45,350 nucleotides of DNA from an uncultured Bacteroidia bacterium (GTDB taxonomy: Bacteria > Bacteroidota > Bacteroidia > Bacteroidales > F082): positions 1 through 45,350 of the forward strand of contig CADAPW010000006.1 of the NCBI GenBank assembly GCA_902789915.1, written 5' to 3'. Below the pieces are notes generated by a model. That model was not told the origin of the DNA. It worked only from the letters and a program-made list of their open reading frames with translations, and ran no database searches. Positions 16,993-27,486 of the stretch are shown here, one piece after another. Position 1 is the stretch's first letter. Every line of letters begins with the position of its first letter. A program made the position numbers and the translations under genes.

Positions 16993-17912
16993 AAGACACA
17001 CAACAAAATACAAAACTCATCGGGGCGTTGGCTGTGGCCTTGTCCGCCGTGCTTTGGGGCGTGGACGGCATCCTGCTCACGCCACAACTTTACAACCTCA
17101 ACACGGCCTTCGTGGTCTTCGTCATCCACCTCTGCCCCTTCGCACTGATGAACGTGTTCTTCTTCAGGGAATACCGTCACTTGAAAACCATGACGCGCTC
17201 CGACCTGGTTTATTTCATGCTCATCGCTTTGTTTGGCGGTGCCTTGGGCACCTTGGCCATCGTCAAATCGCTGTTTTTGTTACATTTCAACAACCTTTCT
17301 ATCGTGGTGCTGCTGCAAAAACTACAGCCCGTCTTTGCCGTCATCTTGGCACGCATCATTTTGAAGGAGCAAATCAAGAAGCACTTTGCGCTTTGGGCCT
17401 GTGTCGCCCTCATCGGTGGTTATTTCCTTACCTTTGGGTGGTCACTCCCCGATTTCAGCACCGAGGGCCTCACCACGGTTTATGCGGCTTTGCTGTCGTT
17501 GTTGGCGGCCTTCTCCTTCGGCAGTTCGACAGTGTTTTCCAAGAAGATTTTGGGGAACTACTCTTTTGTCACCTCTACCTTTTTCCGCTATGGCTTCACC
17601 ACCCTGATCATGCTGGTCATAGTGTTGTTCACCGGCCACATCGGCGACTTCTCGCAGGTCACGCCCCGCAACTGGCTCTTCATCGCCCTCATCGGCCTGA
17701 CCACAGGTTCTGGAGCCATCTTCTTGTATTACTACGGTTTGCGCCATGTAAAAGCTTCACTGTCCACCTTCCTTGAGCTGATGTATCCCATCACCGCCGT
17801 AGTGTTGGATTATTTCGTGAATGGCACAAAGTATTCGCCCGTGCAATGGGTGGCGGCTTTCGTGTTGCTTTTTGCTATTGTGATGTTGAATGTGGATAAG
17901 GAAAGAGAATAA
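16989..17912 (+). CDS. EamA/DMT family transporter
   Basis: The 307-residue protein has ten predicted membrane segments in two EamA repeats (first about 12-140, second about 155-300). The motifs ALSAVLWGVDGILLTP near the start and FLELMYPITAVVLDYF in the second half are typical. Drug/metabolite transporters export or import small metabolites; the substrate is not predictable. It is coupled to pnuC by an ATGA overlap and followed by a strong bidirectional terminator. Confidence 0.9.
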   Translation: MKDTQQNTKLIGALAVALSAVLWGVDGILLTPQLYNLNTAFVVFVIHLCPFALMNVFFFREYRHLKTMTRSDLVYFMLIALFGGALGTLAIVKSLFLLHFNNLSIVVLLQKLQPVFAVILARIILKEQIKKHFALWACVALIGGYFLTFGWSLPDFSTEGLTTVYAALLSLLAAFSFGSSTVFSKKILGNYSFVTSTFFRYGFTTLIMLVIVLFTGHIGDFSQVTPRNWLFIALIGLTTGSGAIFLYYYGLRHVKASLSTFLELMYPITAVVLDYFVNGTKYSPVQWVAAFVLLFAIVMLNVDKERE

Positions 17913-17967
17913 AAAAACTGCCGTCTATGTCATCCCTTTGGGAATCTATAAACGGCAGTTTTTTTTT
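17911..17967. terminator. Bidirectional terminator between the EamA gene and clpB
   Basis: AAAAAAACTGCCGT (17911-17924) pairs with ACGGCAGTTTTTTT (17952 onward) across a 27-nt loop. A-tract and T-tract flank the stem on both strands, so it can end the EamA transcript and the convergent clpB transcript. Confidence 0.85.
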
Positions 17968-20554
17968 AATTCCTGAATATCAGACCATCGCCTTGCACAT
18001 CCACGATGATGGTCTTCGTCTTGTCGACCGACTCGGCCAGAATCATCTTCGAGAGCGAGTTGAGCAACTCACGCTGCATCATACGCTTCACAGGACGCGC
18101 ACCGTACTGCGGGTTGTAGCTCTGCTTTGCGATGAAGTCGACGGCGGCATCGGTGATGTCGATGCTGATATCGTTGGCGGCAAGCATCTTCTGCACGCTG
18201 CGGAACTGCATCCTCACGATGTCGGCTATCTGGCTCTCGTCCAAAGGCTTGAACATGATGATGTCGTCGACACGGTTCAGGAACTCAGGCCGCATGAATT
18301 GCTTCAGCTGCTCCATCACCTCGTTGCGGGTCTTCTCGAAGACTTCCTCGTCATTGCTGCCATTCAGCAGGGCGAAGTTCTCTTGGATGACATTGGCGCC
18401 GATGTTGGAGGTCATGATGACGATAGTGTTCTTGAAGTCCACCGTACGGCCTTTGTTGTCGGTCAGACGGCCGTCGTCCAAGACTTGCAGCAGGATGTTG
18501 AACACATCGGGGTGAGCCTTCTCGATTTCATCCAACAGGATGACGGAATACGGCTTACGACGCACAGCCTCAGTGAGTTGGCCACTCTCTTCGTAGCCCA
18601 CATATCCTGGAGGCGCTCCGATGAGTCGCGACACCGTGTGACGCTCCTGATACTCCGACATGTCGATACGCACCATGGCGTTCTCGTCGTCGAACAGGAA
18701 CTCAGCCAAGGCCTTGGCCAGCTCGGTCTTACCCACACCCGTGGTACCCATGAAGATGAAGGAACCGATAGGACGTTTGGCGTCCTGCAGGCCCGCACGG
18801 CCACGACGGATAGCGTCGCTCACTGCGGTGATGGCCTCGTCCTGACCCACCACACGCTTGTGCAGCTCGTCCTCGAGGTGCAGCAGTTTCTCACGCTCGC
18901 TCTGCATCATCTTGTTGACCGGGATGCCTGTCCAACGCGACACAATCTCTGCCACGTCGTCAGCACCGACTTCCTCGTCCACCAGCGGGTGGTCGCCTTG
19001 TGCCGCGCGCAAGTCGGCCTTGGCCTTCTCGATGGCGGCTTCGGCCTCGCGAATCTTACCGTAACGCAGTTCAGCCACACGGCCATAGTCGCCGTCACGC
19101 TCAGCCACTTCGGCTTGATGCTTATAGGTCTCTATGTTGCTCTTCTCCTTCTGGATGAGTTCCACGTAGTTGCGTTCGGTCTCCCACTTGGCCTTAATGG
19201 CGGAGCGTTTGTCGTTGAGTTCGGCCAGCTCCTTCCCTATCTCCTCCACCTTCTTGGTGTCGTTCTCACGCTTGATGGCCTCGCGCTCAATCTCCAATTG
19301 GCGGATGGCACGCTCCACGTCTTCCAGCTCCTCAGGCATCGAGTCGATTTGCAGCCTCAGACGCGAAGCGGCCTCATCGATCAAGTCGATGGCCTTGTCG
19401 GGCAGGAAACGGTCGGAAATGTAACGCACCGACAGCTGCACGGCCGAGATGATGGCCTCGTCCAAGATACGGATGTGGTGGTGCGTCTCGTAACGCTCCT
19501 TCAGTCCACGCAAGATGCTGATGGCCGAAGCCTCGTCAGGCTCGTCGATCATGACCTTCTGGAAACGACGCTCCAATGCCTTGTCCTTCTCAAAATACTG
19601 TTGGTATTCCTTCAAGGTGGTGGCACCGATGGCACGCAGCTCGCCACGCGACAGGGCCGGCTTCAGGATGTTGGCCGCGTCCATGGCGCCTTCACCACCG
19701 CCTGCACCTACCAAGGTGTGGATCTCATCGATGAACAGAATGACCTCGCCATCGCTGTCGACGACCTCTTTGACCACATTCTTCAGACGTTCCTCAAACT
19801 CGCCTTTGTATTTGGCGCCGGCCAGCAAAGCACCCATGTCCAAGCTGAACACGGTCTTGCTCTTCAGGTTCTCAGGCACATCGCGGTTGACGATACGTTG
19901 GGCCAAGCCCTCTACGATGGCGGTCTTACCCACGCCAGGTTCACCTATTAATATAGGGTTGTTCTTGGTGCGTCGGCTCAAGATCTGCAGCACACGACGG
20001 ATTTCCTCGTCACGGCCGATGACCGGGTCGAGCTTGCCTTGTTGGGCGAGTTCATTTAAGTTCTTAGCGAAACGGTTCAGGCTGTCGTAGTTCTGCTCGG
20101 CGTCTTGCGAGTCGACCTTCTTGCCCTTACGGAACTGCATGATGGCCTTTTCAAGGTCGTCCTTGCGAATGCCTTGGTCTTTCATCATCTGCGAAGCCGA
20201 GCTGTTGCTTTCGAAGACCGCCAACAGCAGGTGTTCGATGGAAACGTATTCATCGCCCATCTTCTTGGCTAGTGTGATGGCGTCGTTAAAGGTCTTGCTG
20301 ACCTCGGAGGAATAATACAATTCGGAGCCGCTGCTACGCGGTTGGCTGTTGATTGCTTGATCCAGAGCATCATTCAAGCGCGTGATATTGACGCCCAGCT
20401 TCTTCATTAGGTTGGGCACCAAGTAGTCGTCGCTCAGAATCATACCCTTCAGCAGGTGGAAGTTCTCCACGGTCTGGCTCTGGTGGCTTTGCGCTATCTC
20501 CTGAGCCTTCCCGATGGCTTCCTGTGATTTGATTGTGAATTGGTTGATGTTCAT
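17966..20554 (-). CDS. clpB: ATP-dependent chaperone ClpB
   Basis: ClpB is the hexameric disaggregase that works with DnaK. The 862-residue product has the N-terminal Clp_N domain (1-145), NBD1 with GEPGVGKT and [11 protein letters not shown], a long coiled-coil middle domain (about 400-525), and NBD2 with GTTGVGKTE, the [11 protein letters not shown]alker B and a D2-small domain at the end. All key residues are present. A good ribosome site (AAAGGAGA) precedes the ATG. The gene stands alone and ends in a bidirectional terminator. I see no obvious CIRCE element upstream. Confidence 0.98.
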   Translation of the reverse strand: MNINQFTIKSQEAIGKAQEIAQSHQSQTVENFHLLKGMILSDDYLVPNLMKKLGVNITRLNDALDQAINSQPRSSGSELYYSSEVSKTFNDAITLAKKMGDEYVSIEHLLLAVFESNSSASQMMKDQGIRKDDLEKAIMQFRKGKKVDSQDAEQNYDSLNRFAKNLNELAQQGKLDPVIGRDEEIRRVLQILSRRTKNNPILIGEPGVGKTAIVEGLAQRIVNRDVPENLKSKTVFSLDMGALLAGAKYKGEFEERLKNVVKEVVDSDGEVILFIDEIHTLVGAGGGEGAMDAANILKPALSRGELRAIGATTLKEYQQYFEKDKALERRFQKVMIDEPDEASAISILRGLKERYETHHHIRILDEAIISAVQLSVRYISDRFLPDKAIDLIDEAASRLRLQIDSMPEELEDVERAIRQLEIEREAIKRENDTKKVEEIGKELAELNDKRSAIKAKWETERNYVELIQKEKSNIETYKHQAEVAERDGDYGRVAELRYGKIREAEAAIEKAKADLRAAQGDHPLVDEEVGADDVAEIVSRWTGIPVNKMMQSEREKLLHLEDELHKRVVGQDEAITAVSDAIRRGRAGLQDAKRPIGSFIFMGTTGVGKTELAKALAEFLFDDENAMVRIDMSEYQERHTVSRLIGAPPGYVGYEESGQLTEAVRRKPYSVILLDEIEKAHPDVFNILLQVLDDGRLTDNKGRTVDFKNTIVIMTSNIGANVIQENFALLNGSNDEEVFEKTRNEVMEQLKQFMRPEFLNRVDDIIMFKPLDESQIADIVRMQFRSVQKMLAANDISIDITDAAVDFIAKQSYNPQYGARPVKRMMQRELLNSLSKMILAESVDKTKTIIVDVQGDGLIFRN

Positions 20555-20623
20555 ATTTTTGTTCTCCTTTCTTTCGTTTTGACTTCAAGACTGCGGGACT
20601 ACGGGACTTCGAGTCACCAGGGG

Positions 20624-20650
20624 AAGGACCCTGAGCCAGTCGAAGGGCCG
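20624..20650 (+). repeat. Second copy of the mobile palindromic repeat
   Basis: The core CCCTGAGCCAGTCGAAGGG is the same element as at 15552-15578 with two mismatches in 27. It lies in the clpB/DUF3667 intergenic region, upstream of both genes. Confidence 0.75.
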
Positions 20651-20785
20651 TCTCGCAGACTCGGGTTATGGTTCATCAAATTCCCAACCAAATTCAAAGC
20701 TTTGAAAAAAAGGCAGGGTTTATGACAAAATGTCACTAAATCAAGATTTTAGATAATTATTCTACGACATTTTGACAATTTTCCC

Positions 20786-20793
20786 TACCTTTG
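20786..20793 (+). promoter_or_regulatory. -7 box for the DUF3667 gene
   Basis: TACCTTTG matches TAnnTTTG and lies 20 bp before the ATG at 20814. Confidence 0.5.
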
Positions 20794-20813
20794 CCCCGAA
20801 AAACCCGACTCTT

Positions 20814-21731
20814 ATGGAAAACGAAATACAGAACAAAGCGCAAATCGACGAAATACAGACTGGGTCTCAGACCGAAATACAACCAGAGACCCACCCCGAA
20901 GTCAAGACCCACAAGTGCCTCAACTGCGGCACTGAATTCGAGAGGAATTTCTGCCCTGAGTGCGGACAAAGCGCTGACTCGGGACGCTTCACCATGCGCT
21001 TCATTTTCGAGAACCTTGTTGCTGCATTCACGAGCAAAGACGGCGGTATCTGGTTCACGTTAAAGAACCTTTTCACACGCCCTGGCGCGATGGTCGTCGA
21101 CATGCTCAACGGCAAGCGCAGAAGCTACTTCTCCCCTTTCCCGATGCTGTTTTTTGTCCTGACAGTCTACATCTTGCTGTTCACCTTGACGGGCAGTCGT
21201 GGTGAAATCAAAGAACTTGAGCGAGAGTATTTGGAAACGGAGGAAACCATCGACCTCAACCTTGACGAGAAAACCCAAAAGTCTCTGGCTCGCGCCAACG
21301 AGATACAAAAGCTTTTCGGCCAAGGGGTCAGGTTATACAACAACCATTACACCGCCGTCACCATGCTGACGATTCCCCTTTTCCTTTTCGCCACCAGGGC
21401 ATGGTACGGAAAAAGCAACAGAAAACGCTATTACCGGGCCGAGTATTTGGTCGCCATCGCTTATTCGATGGTCATAGTGGTTCTCTACCGATGTCTGACC
21501 AGCCTGGTGTTTCTCTTTTCGGACGATGTCGAGGATACCATGCTTAACTTTATCCCACTTGTCACCATTGCGGCCTTTACCGCCTGCTTCCGAAGGATGT
21601 TGGGGTTCAGCATCGCCAAAACCGCATGGAGAAGCCTATTGGCGTTGGGGTTGTATTACATAATTTTAGGGACCCTTCTCCTTACAATATGCATTGGCCT
21701 ATATTTCTTTCTCATTGCGGGAAGGCAGTAA
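20814..21731 (+). CDS. DUF3667 zinc-ribbon membrane protein
   Basis: The start is set at the ATG after the promoter box (MENEIQNKAQIDEIQ). The 305-residue protein has a soluble N-terminus with a zinc ribbon (CLNCGTEFERNFCPECGQ, about residues 35-52), then the amphipathic region typical of DUF3667 (GGIWFTLKNLFTRPGAMV, NGKRRSYFSPFPML). About five membrane segments follow to the C-terminus. The family is common in Bacteroidota and its function is unknown. Confidence 0.88.
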   Translation: MENEIQNKAQIDEIQTGSQTEIQPETHPEVKTHKCLNCGTEFERNFCPECGQSADSGRFTMRFIFENLVAAFTSKDGGIWFTLKNLFTRPGAMVVDMLNGKRRSYFSPFPMLFFVLTVYILLFTLTGSRGEIKELEREYLETEETIDLNLDEKTQKSLARANEIQKLFGQGVRLYNNHYTAVTMLTIPLFLFATRAWYGKSNRKRYYRAEYLVAIAYSMVIVVLYRCLTSLVFLFSDDVEDTMLNFIPLVTIAAFTACFRRMLGFSIAKTAWRSLLALGLYYIILGTLLLTICIGLYFFLIAGRQ

Positions 21732-21806
21732 TCTTTTGATGATAACAAACCTTGGCTTTATGGCCATTGCTATCATAACCTCTACATAGACTAGAGTATA
21801 GTCTCT

Positions 21807-23309
21807 TTATTTCGCTCGCCAGAAACTACGTGTGAAGAGCAGCAAAATCGTAAAGATTTCGAGACGGCCCACCAGCATGTCGAACGAGAGCAGCCACTTG
21901 GCAGCATCAGGGATGGCATCGAAGTTGCCACTCGGTCCCGTGATGCCAGAGCCTGGACCATAGTTGCTGAAACAGGTAAGGAAGGAGATGGCACCCTCCT
22001 CAAGGCTCATACCGAAAGCCGATAGCGCCACCACATTGACCATGAAGACAATGATGAACAGCGAGAAAAACGACAACACACGCTTCAAACTGAGTTCTTC
22101 CACAATCTGCCCCGATATTTTGATAGTATACATGCTCGACGAGTGAATCAACTCGTTGACAGTCTTCTTGATATACTTAAGCAACACGATAACACGCACC
22201 ATCTTGATGCCACCGCTTGTGGAGCCTGCACATCCGCCCACCACCATCAGCACAACAGTAGGAATTAGGAAAAGACGGCCCCAAAGGTCGTAGTCATAGT
22301 TGCTGCTCTGGAAGCCCGTGTTCGACAGCAAGGCGATGACATGGAACAACGAGATGCGCACCCTGTCCCACCATGTCTGCGGATGCGACGCCAGTTGCTC
22401 CTCGGTGATGGTGTTAAAATGCGGGGCGAAGTAAAATCGAAACATAAACAACAGGGTGAAGCCGAGGATGGCCAACAGATACCAACGCAGCTCCTCGTTA
22501 CGCTTGATGACATCGAAACGGCGGTTGAACAGGAAGTGGTACATCGCGAAGTTGATGCCTGAGAGCAACATAAAAAAGCTACACACCCATTCGATATAGT
22601 TGGACTGGAAATAACCAATGCTGGCCTGATGCGTGCTGAAGCCACCCGTGGCGATGGTCGTCATGGCATGGCACACCGCATCGAAGGTGTTCATCGGACC
22701 CAAGCGGTAGGCAATGGTGCACATCAAAGTCAAGAAGATGTAAATAATCCAAAGCAAACGCGAGGTGGCACCCATTGTTGGCGCAAGTTTCTCCACACTC
22801 AAACCTGGGGCCTCAGCTGCAAACAACGACATCTTCTTGGAGCCTTTGGCCACCGAAGGAATGAAGGCCAAGGTGAACACCACGACACCCAAGCCGCCCA
22901 GCCATTGCATCAGGCTGCGCCAAAAGAGGATGCCGTGCGGCTGTCGGTCGATATTATCGAGGATGGTGGCTCCCGTGGTGGAAAAGCCCGACATGGTCTC
23001 AAAAAAGGCATCCGTGACATTGTCGACAGTGCCATACATGAGGAAGGGCAGCATCCCGAAAAAAGAGAACAGTACCCACGACAAAGCCACCACGAGGAAG
23101 GTATCACGAATTTGCAGGGTGCCATACTTGTTCATCTTGCCGATGCTGTAGAGCAACAAGCCTATAGCACCCGTCAGACCTGCCGTCAGAAGGAAATAAT
23201 GGGCATCGCCCTCCCCCACCATGCGCTGATAGTATAATGCCACCGCCGCCGTCAGCAGAAGTGCTGCCGCCTCAATCAGTAACAAAACACCAAACAGCTT
23301 GATTTTCAT
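21807..23309 (-). CDS. trkH: TrkH family potassium uptake protein
   Basis: The 500-residue membrane protein has the four P-loop repeats of the TrkH/KtrB superfamily. FFETMSGFSTTGATIL, AMTTIATGGFSTH and GGCAGSTSGGIKMVRV mark filter-region blocks, and the last repeat contains CFSNYGPGSGITGPSGNF. It takes up K+ driven by ions, gated by a TrkA-type partner. No trkA lies next to it in this window. The C-terminal FARSFWRAK-type end is usual. Confidence 0.95.
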   Translation of the reverse strand: MKIKLFGVLLLIEAAALLLTAAVALYYQRMVGEGDAHYFLLTAGLTGAIGLLLYSIGKMNKYGTLQIRDTFLVVALSWVLFSFFGMLPFLMYGTVDNVTDAFFETMSGFSTTGATILDNIDRQPHGILFWRSLMQWLGGLGVVVFTLAFIPSVAKGSKKMSLFAAEAPGLSVEKLAPTMGATSRLLWIIYIFLTLMCTIAYRLGPMNTFDAVCHAMTTIATGGFSTHQASIGYFQSNYIEWVCSFFMLLSGINFAMYHFLFNRRFDVIKRNEELRWYLLAILGFTLLFMFRFYFAPHFNTITEEQLASHPQTWWDRVRISLFHVIALLSNTGFQSSNYDYDLWGRLFLIPTVVLMVVGGCAGSTSGGIKMVRVIVLLKYIKKTVNELIHSSSMYTIKISGQIVEELSLKRVLSFFSLFIIVFMVNVVALSAFGMSLEEGAISFLTCFSNYGPGSGITGPSGNFDAIPDAAKWLLSFDMLVGRLEIFTILLLFTRSFWRAK

Positions 23310-23354
23310 AAGTGGCTCGTTCTTTTCGAATTATTGCGACCTTCCCACCCTTAA

Positions 23355-23456
23355 TGTCATTGCAGTTCCGTTTTCAGGGAATGACAGACCCACAATTTCC
23401 AATTCCAAATGGAATTCCTCTGCGTTTTTAGGAGATGGCGGGTCTCCGCCCGCCAT
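23355..23456. repeat. Cluster of short palindromes between trkH and the DUF2750-like gene
   Basis: Three inverted repeats stand in a row: TGTCATT...AATGACA (23355-23386), AATTCCAAATGGAATT (23401-23416), and ATGGCGGG-tctccg-CCCGCCAT (23435-23456). They resemble REP-like elements. None has the T-tract of an intrinsic terminator. Confidence 0.55.
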
Positions 23457-23508
23457 GACGAATAAGGGGTCAGGATTGTATAGTCTTGTTCATAGTCTCA
23501 TGCCAGTA

Positions 23509-23922
23509 TCATGTCCAAGGCTCCGCCCAGCCGTCGCCATAGTCGATATCGCCATCATCATCGTCGCTGTCCTTTTCCTTGTAGGAATGGTCGTCGTAAG
23601 GCTTCAGCCAATTACGGAACTTATAGGAGGGTATCGCTGTAATCTCGCCGTCAGCCATGGGCGAGATGGCGATGTCGATTTCATCGGCAGCCAGTTCCTT
23701 CAGCCAATGTCCCAATTCCGAGAAGCCCATGTCGGTCACAGTGTAGCCTTCCCAGTCGCCTTGGGCAGCTTTCAACGCCAAATCCTCCGATTCCCACAAC
23801 GGGATATAAGGTTCGCCGTCACCGTCTTCCAGCATAGCGAAGAAACCTTCCTTGGCTTCAAGCAGCCACACCTTTCGGGTTTCGAGGATGGCTTTCAGGA
23901 ATATTTCAAGTTTGTTTTCCAT
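23509..23922 (-). CDS. DUF2750-like cytoplasmic protein
   Basis: This 137-residue acidic protein carries LEIFLKAILETRKVWLLEAKEGFFAMLEDGDGEPYIPLWES in its first 45 residues and a middle stretch SELGHWLKELAADEIDIAISP. The pattern resembles the DUF2750 family; this is a motif-level impression only. The C-terminus is Asp-rich (SDDDDGDIDYGDG). It begins 2 bp after the yidC stop and is probably co-transcribed with it. Function unknown. Confidence 0.7.
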   Translation of the reverse strand: MENKLEIFLKAILETRKVWLLEAKEGFFAMLEDGDGEPYIPLWESEDLALKAAQGDWEGYTVTDMGFSELGHWLKELAADEIDIAISPMADGEITAIPSYKFRNWLKPYDDHSYKEKDSDDDDGDIDYGDGWAEPWT

Positions 23923-23924
23923 GG

Positions 23925-25862
23925 TTAGCGTTTCTTTTGTTGTTGCTGCAACTTGGCCTGCTGCTTCTGAGCCTCTTCAAGACGCTTCATAAAGTTGGAT
24001 TTCTTCTGGGGCTTTCTCTTGTTTTCCTCAATAGTGGCACGCACCTTGTCCTCGTTGATCATCTTACGGAAAATGAACATCTGGATAAAGGTGATGATGT
24101 TGACCAGCATGTAGTAGTAACTCAAACCTGACGAGTAGTTGTTGAAAATGCCGAAGAACATGATGGGCATGAGATACATCATCCACTTCATGGGCTTCAT
24201 CTGCGGGTTGCTTGAATAGTCCATCTGCTTATTGTTCACATAAGTGTAGATGAAGGTGGTAATGGTCATCAGCAAGGTGAACAGGCTAAGGTGGTCCATG
24301 CCGAGGAACTTCGGGAATTCAATGATGCTGTCGTAGGTCGAGAGGTCGTCGGCCCAAAGGAAAGGTTGCTGACGCAACTCGATACTCGCAGGGAAGAAGC
24401 GGAAGATGGCGATAAGGATGGGGAACTGCAACAAGGCGGGTAAGCATCCCGATGCGGGACTCACGCCGGCTTGTCGCTGCAGGTTCAGCACAGCTTGTTG
24501 TTTCTTCATGGCATCCTCTTCCTTGGGGTATTTCGTGTTGATGGCCTCCATCTCAGGCTTCAGCACACGGGTGATGGCCGATGATTTGTAGGACTTGAAT
24601 GCCAAGGGGAAGAGCAAAGTCTTGATAAGGATGGTCAAAATCAAGATGACGATGCCGTAGTTCCAACCATAGCTGCTCAGCCAGTTGAACACTGCGATGA
24701 CGCCGTAGTTGATCCAACGGATGAGGAAGAAGTTACCCAAGTTGATTTGGTCTTGCAGGCCGATGCCATAGCTGCGCAAGGTCTTGAAATGGTTAGGGCC
24801 AAAATAGAGCTGCATCGGGATGACATTGGTCTCGGCAGTGATGTCGTACGGCACTTCGATATTGGCTGCCATCGATTTGAAGTAGCGCGGATTGTTCGAC
24901 CTGAGTGTCCTCGTCGCCATCTTGGCATTCTCAAACTCATCCTTGGCCACAATCACGTTGCAGAAGAAACGCTGCTTGAACGATACCCATTTCAGTTTGT
25001 TGTTGACCGTCTGTTCACTGTCTTTCTGTTCGTTAAGATGGTCCACATCCTTGTCGGTCAGCGACTTGTAGTACACTGTCTCACCAGCGAAACGGTCGGT
25101 ACTCTTTTCCTGCTTCATCAGGTCGACTGCCCAGTCGATGGTCATATAGTCGGCATTGGATGCGATGACGTCTTTCAGTCCCACCGTACGGATGTCGAAG
25201 TCCATCATGTAGTTGTCGTAGCGGACGGTGTAGACATATTCCAGATACTTGTTCGCCTCTGAGGTAGGCAGACGCAAGGCAAACACAACACTGTCGCCTT
25301 CCGCCACCGTCATGTCGCCACCCGTGTAAGGCTTGCCGTTCATATAAGGCTGGAAATAAAACTGCGAGGTGTTGACGATGCGGTTTTGGGCAAAGAACGA
25401 CAAGTCGAACTTCACCGTCTCAGGGTCGAAAGAAATCAACGGCAGCGAGTCGTAGGTTTTGTAGTCCTTCAGCTCCACTTGCTTTAGGAAACCGCCTTTG
25501 CTGCTGAAAGTCAGTTTTTGGAGCTTGTTCTCAATAGTCCAAGTCTGATCCGAACCTTGGGAGGAAACAGCGAAGATGCCGTACTTGTCTCTCAAGGCGT
25601 TCTGCTGCTGTAGGGCCAAGCCCAGTGAATCCAATTGCGTTTGTGCCGTGTCAGTCTGTAAGGCAGCCAATTGCATCTCGGCTTGTCGTTCCGCTTGTCG
25701 CAACGAGTCCAGCGCCATTTGTTCCAGCCGTACACGACGGATAGAGTCTTGGATGCGCTGTTGTTCAGCGATTTGCTCTTTTGATGGAGACATGAAATAC
25801 ATCCAGCCGAAGAGAATGGCCGCGATGAGGACAAAACCAATTAGGGTGCTTTTATTGTTCAT
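23925..25862 (-). CDS. yidC: Membrane protein insertase YidC
   Basis: The 645-residue protein inserts inner-membrane proteins alone or with SecYEG. An N-terminal membrane anchor (STLIGFVLIAAILFGWMYF) is followed by a coiled, Gln-rich stretch and a large periplasmic domain (about 90-360). The conserved insertase core comes last (about 385-600: NYGIVILILTILIKTLLFPL, PALLQFPILIAIFRFFPASI, YSSGLSYYYMLVNIITF), and the C-terminal tail is basic and Gln-rich. This is the long Gram-negative form. The promoter box is at 25890-25897. Confidence 0.97.
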   Translation of the reverse strand: MNNKSTLIGFVLIAAILFGWMYFMSPSKEQIAEQQRIQDSIRRVRLEQMALDSLRQAERQAEMQLAALQTDTAQTQLDSLGLALQQQNALRDKYGIFAVSSQGSDQTWTIENKLQKLTFSSKGGFLKQVELKDYKTYDSLPLISFDPETVKFDLSFFAQNRIVNTSQFYFQPYMNGKPYTGGDMTVAEGDSVVFALRLPTSEANKYLEYVYTVRYDNYMMDFDIRTVGLKDVIASNADYMTIDWAVDLMKQEKSTDRFAGETVYYKSLTDKDVDHLNEQKDSEQTVNNKLKWVSFKQRFFCNVIVAKDEFENAKMATRTLRSNNPRYFKSMAANIEVPYDITAETNVIPMQLYFGPNHFKTLRSYGIGLQDQINLGNFFLIRWINYGVIAVFNWLSSYGWNYGIVILILTILIKTLLFPLAFKSYKSSAITRVLKPEMEAINTKYPKEEDAMKKQQAVLNLQRQAGVSPASGCLPALLQFPILIAIFRFFPASIELRQQPFLWADDLSTYDSIIEFPKFLGMDHLSLFTLLMTITTFIYTYVNNKQMDYSSNPQMKPMKWMMYLMPIMFFGIFNNYSSGLSYYYMLVNIITFIQMFIFRKMINEDKVRATIEENKRKPQKKSNFMKRLEEAQKQQAKLQQQQKKR

Positions 25863-25889
25863 TACGTCTTAGTTTTTCGTATAAGGCGG

Positions 25890-25897
25890 CAAAAATA
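25890..25897 (-). promoter_or_regulatory. -7 box for yidC
   Basis: TATTTTTG on the minus strand, 27 bp before the ATG at 25862. Confidence 0.45.
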
Positions 25898-25900
25898 CAA

Positions 25901-25927
25901 AAAAAAGTGTCCCGCAGGACACTTTTT
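25901..25927 (-). terminator. Terminator after gap
   Basis: GTGTCC-cgca-GGACAC forms a perfect 6-bp stem extended by A/T flanks. Read on the minus strand it ends in a T-run, as expected for the gap transcript just before the yidC promoter. Confidence 0.8.
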
Positions 25928-25964
25928 CGTTTAACGGTTCGTCTTTTTCGGTAAAAGCACAGAA

Positions 25965-27419
25965 TCAATAGTATCTGTAGCTCTTCACCTGGCCGATGTG
26001 ACGGGCGAGGCGAATCACCTGGTTGCTGTAGCCGAACTCGTTATCGTACCACAGATACAGGATTACAGTCTTGCCGTCTTCGCTGACCTTGGTGGCCGGA
26101 GCGTCGAAGATACAGGCGCAGCTGTCGCCAATGCCGTCGCTGCTGACGAACTCGGTGTTGCTGCTGAAACGAATCTGCTCGATGAGGTTGCCCTCCAAGC
26201 AAGCCTTGCGGAAGCATTCGTTCACTTCCTCGACAGTGGTCTCGCGCTCAAGGTCGAGAGCGAGCACGGCTAACGACACATCAGGCGTAGGCACACGCAC
26301 GGCATTGCTCGTCAGCTTGCCTTTCAGCTCAGGGATGGCCTTGGCGGCAGCCTTGCCGGCACCCGTCTCGGTGATGACCATGTTCAAGGCGGCACTACGG
26401 CCACGACGCTCTTTCTTGTGGTAGTTGTCCAGCAAGTTCTGGTCGTTGGTGTAGCTGTGGATGGTCTCGATGTGGCCTTTCACGATGCCGAAGTTCTTCA
26501 GCATGACTTCCAAACCAGGCACGATGGCGTTTGTGGTACAGCTTGCTGCCGAAAATACGGTTTCGTTCTCAAGGTCAAGCGTGTCTTGGTTGACGCCATA
26601 AACCACATTCGGGATGTCGCCCTTGCCGGGAGCAGTGAGCAGCACTTTGGCCACGCCCTTAGCTTGCAGGTGACGCGACAGCGACTCTCTATCGCGGAAG
26701 GCACCCGTATTGTCGATGAGCAAAGCATCGTTGATGCCGTATTGGGTATAGTCAAGGTCCTCAGGGTTTTTGGATTCGAGGAAGAGAATCTTCTGTCCAT
26801 TGACCATCATGGCATTCTCGCCTTCGATGGGACGGCACACACCATGGAAATAACGGTGTACCGAGTCAGTGCGGAACAAGTTGATACGTTTGGCAATGTC
26901 CTCAGGCGAGTTCTTACGGGTGACGATGGCGCGAACACGAAGTGCGTCGCCACGGCCAGCCATCTCGGTCATCTCGCGGCATAGGATACGGCCGATACGA
27001 CCGAAACCATAGAGGATGACATCTTGCACCTTGTTGCTGCGCGGGTTGGCATCAATGATGTAGTTGAGCTTGTCGCGAACGAAGGCGGTCACATTGTTAT
27101 TATACTTTTCTTTCTCATCCGTCCACTCAGAATTGAGGCGGCCGAGGTCGATGCGGGCGGGGGCGAGATTCTCGGCGAGAAGGGCTTTGGCAATGAGCAG
27201 AGAGTCCTGCACACGGACGGGTTTGCCCAAGACTGCCTCAGCGCGGAGGTGCTTGTTCAAGATCTTACCCGAACCACGGTTGACCAGCAGCGAACGCAAC
27301 AGGATAAGTTCCACTGACTTGTCATACCACAACTTACCTACGATGTTGATAAGTTCATTAGCGGCTTTTTCATTTTCATTCCAAGCCTTCAATGAGGTTT
27401 CGAAATTGTCGTTGTTCAT
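25965..27419 (-). CDS. gap: Glyceraldehyde-3-phosphate dehydrogenase, long form
   Basis: GAPDH oxidises glyceraldehyde-3-phosphate to 1,3-bisphosphoglycerate in glycolysis. The 484-residue product belongs to the long group found in many Bacteroidota. About 130 extra N-terminal residues precede the Rossmann start VILYGFGRIGRILCR. The catalytic Cys lies in SAASCTTNAIVPG, and VRVPTPDVSLAVL and YLWYDNEFGYSNQV are present. A TTG-N19-TAACTTTG promoter lies upstream and an intrinsic terminator downstream. It appears to be a single-gene unit. Confidence 0.95.
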   Translation of the reverse strand: MNNDNFETSLKAWNENEKAANELINIVGKLWYDKSVELILLRSLLVNRGSGKILNKHLRAEAVLGKPVRVQDSLLIAKALLAENLAPARIDLGRLNSEWTDEKEKYNNNVTAFVRDKLNYIIDANPRSNKVQDVILYGFGRIGRILCREMTEMAGRGDALRVRAIVTRKNSPEDIAKRINLFRTDSVHRYFHGVCRPIEGENAMMVNGQKILFLESKNPEDLDYTQYGINDALLIDNTGAFRDRESLSRHLQAKGVAKVLLTAPGKGDIPNVVYGVNQDTLDLENETVFSAASCTTNAIVPGLEVMLKNFGIVKGHIETIHSYTNDQNLLDNYHKKERRGRSAALNMVITETGAGKAAAKAIPELKGKLTSNAVRVPTPDVSLAVLALDLERETTVEEVNECFRKACLEGNLIEQIRFSSNTEFVSSDGIGDSCACIFDAPATKVSEDGKTVILYLWYDNEFGYSNQVIRLARHIGQVKSYRYY

Positions 27420-27486
27420 GATTGTTGTTTTTATTCTACAATAGGTTTAAGTTTTATTTTACGTTGGTTGGTGAATTTATTTTTGG

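Noticed and set aside
17927..19951. Long open frame of 674 residues antisense to clpB
   Set aside because: It is a mirror frame of the strongly biased clpB codons, has no recognisable domain and no start signals.
22629..23237. Open frame antisense to trkH
   Set aside because: Shadow of trkH; composition low-complexity and no domain.
23435..23456. Hairpin ATGGCGGG/CCCGCCAT as terminator of the yidC unit
   Set aside because: No T-run follows on the minus strand; it looks like a dispersed palindrome.
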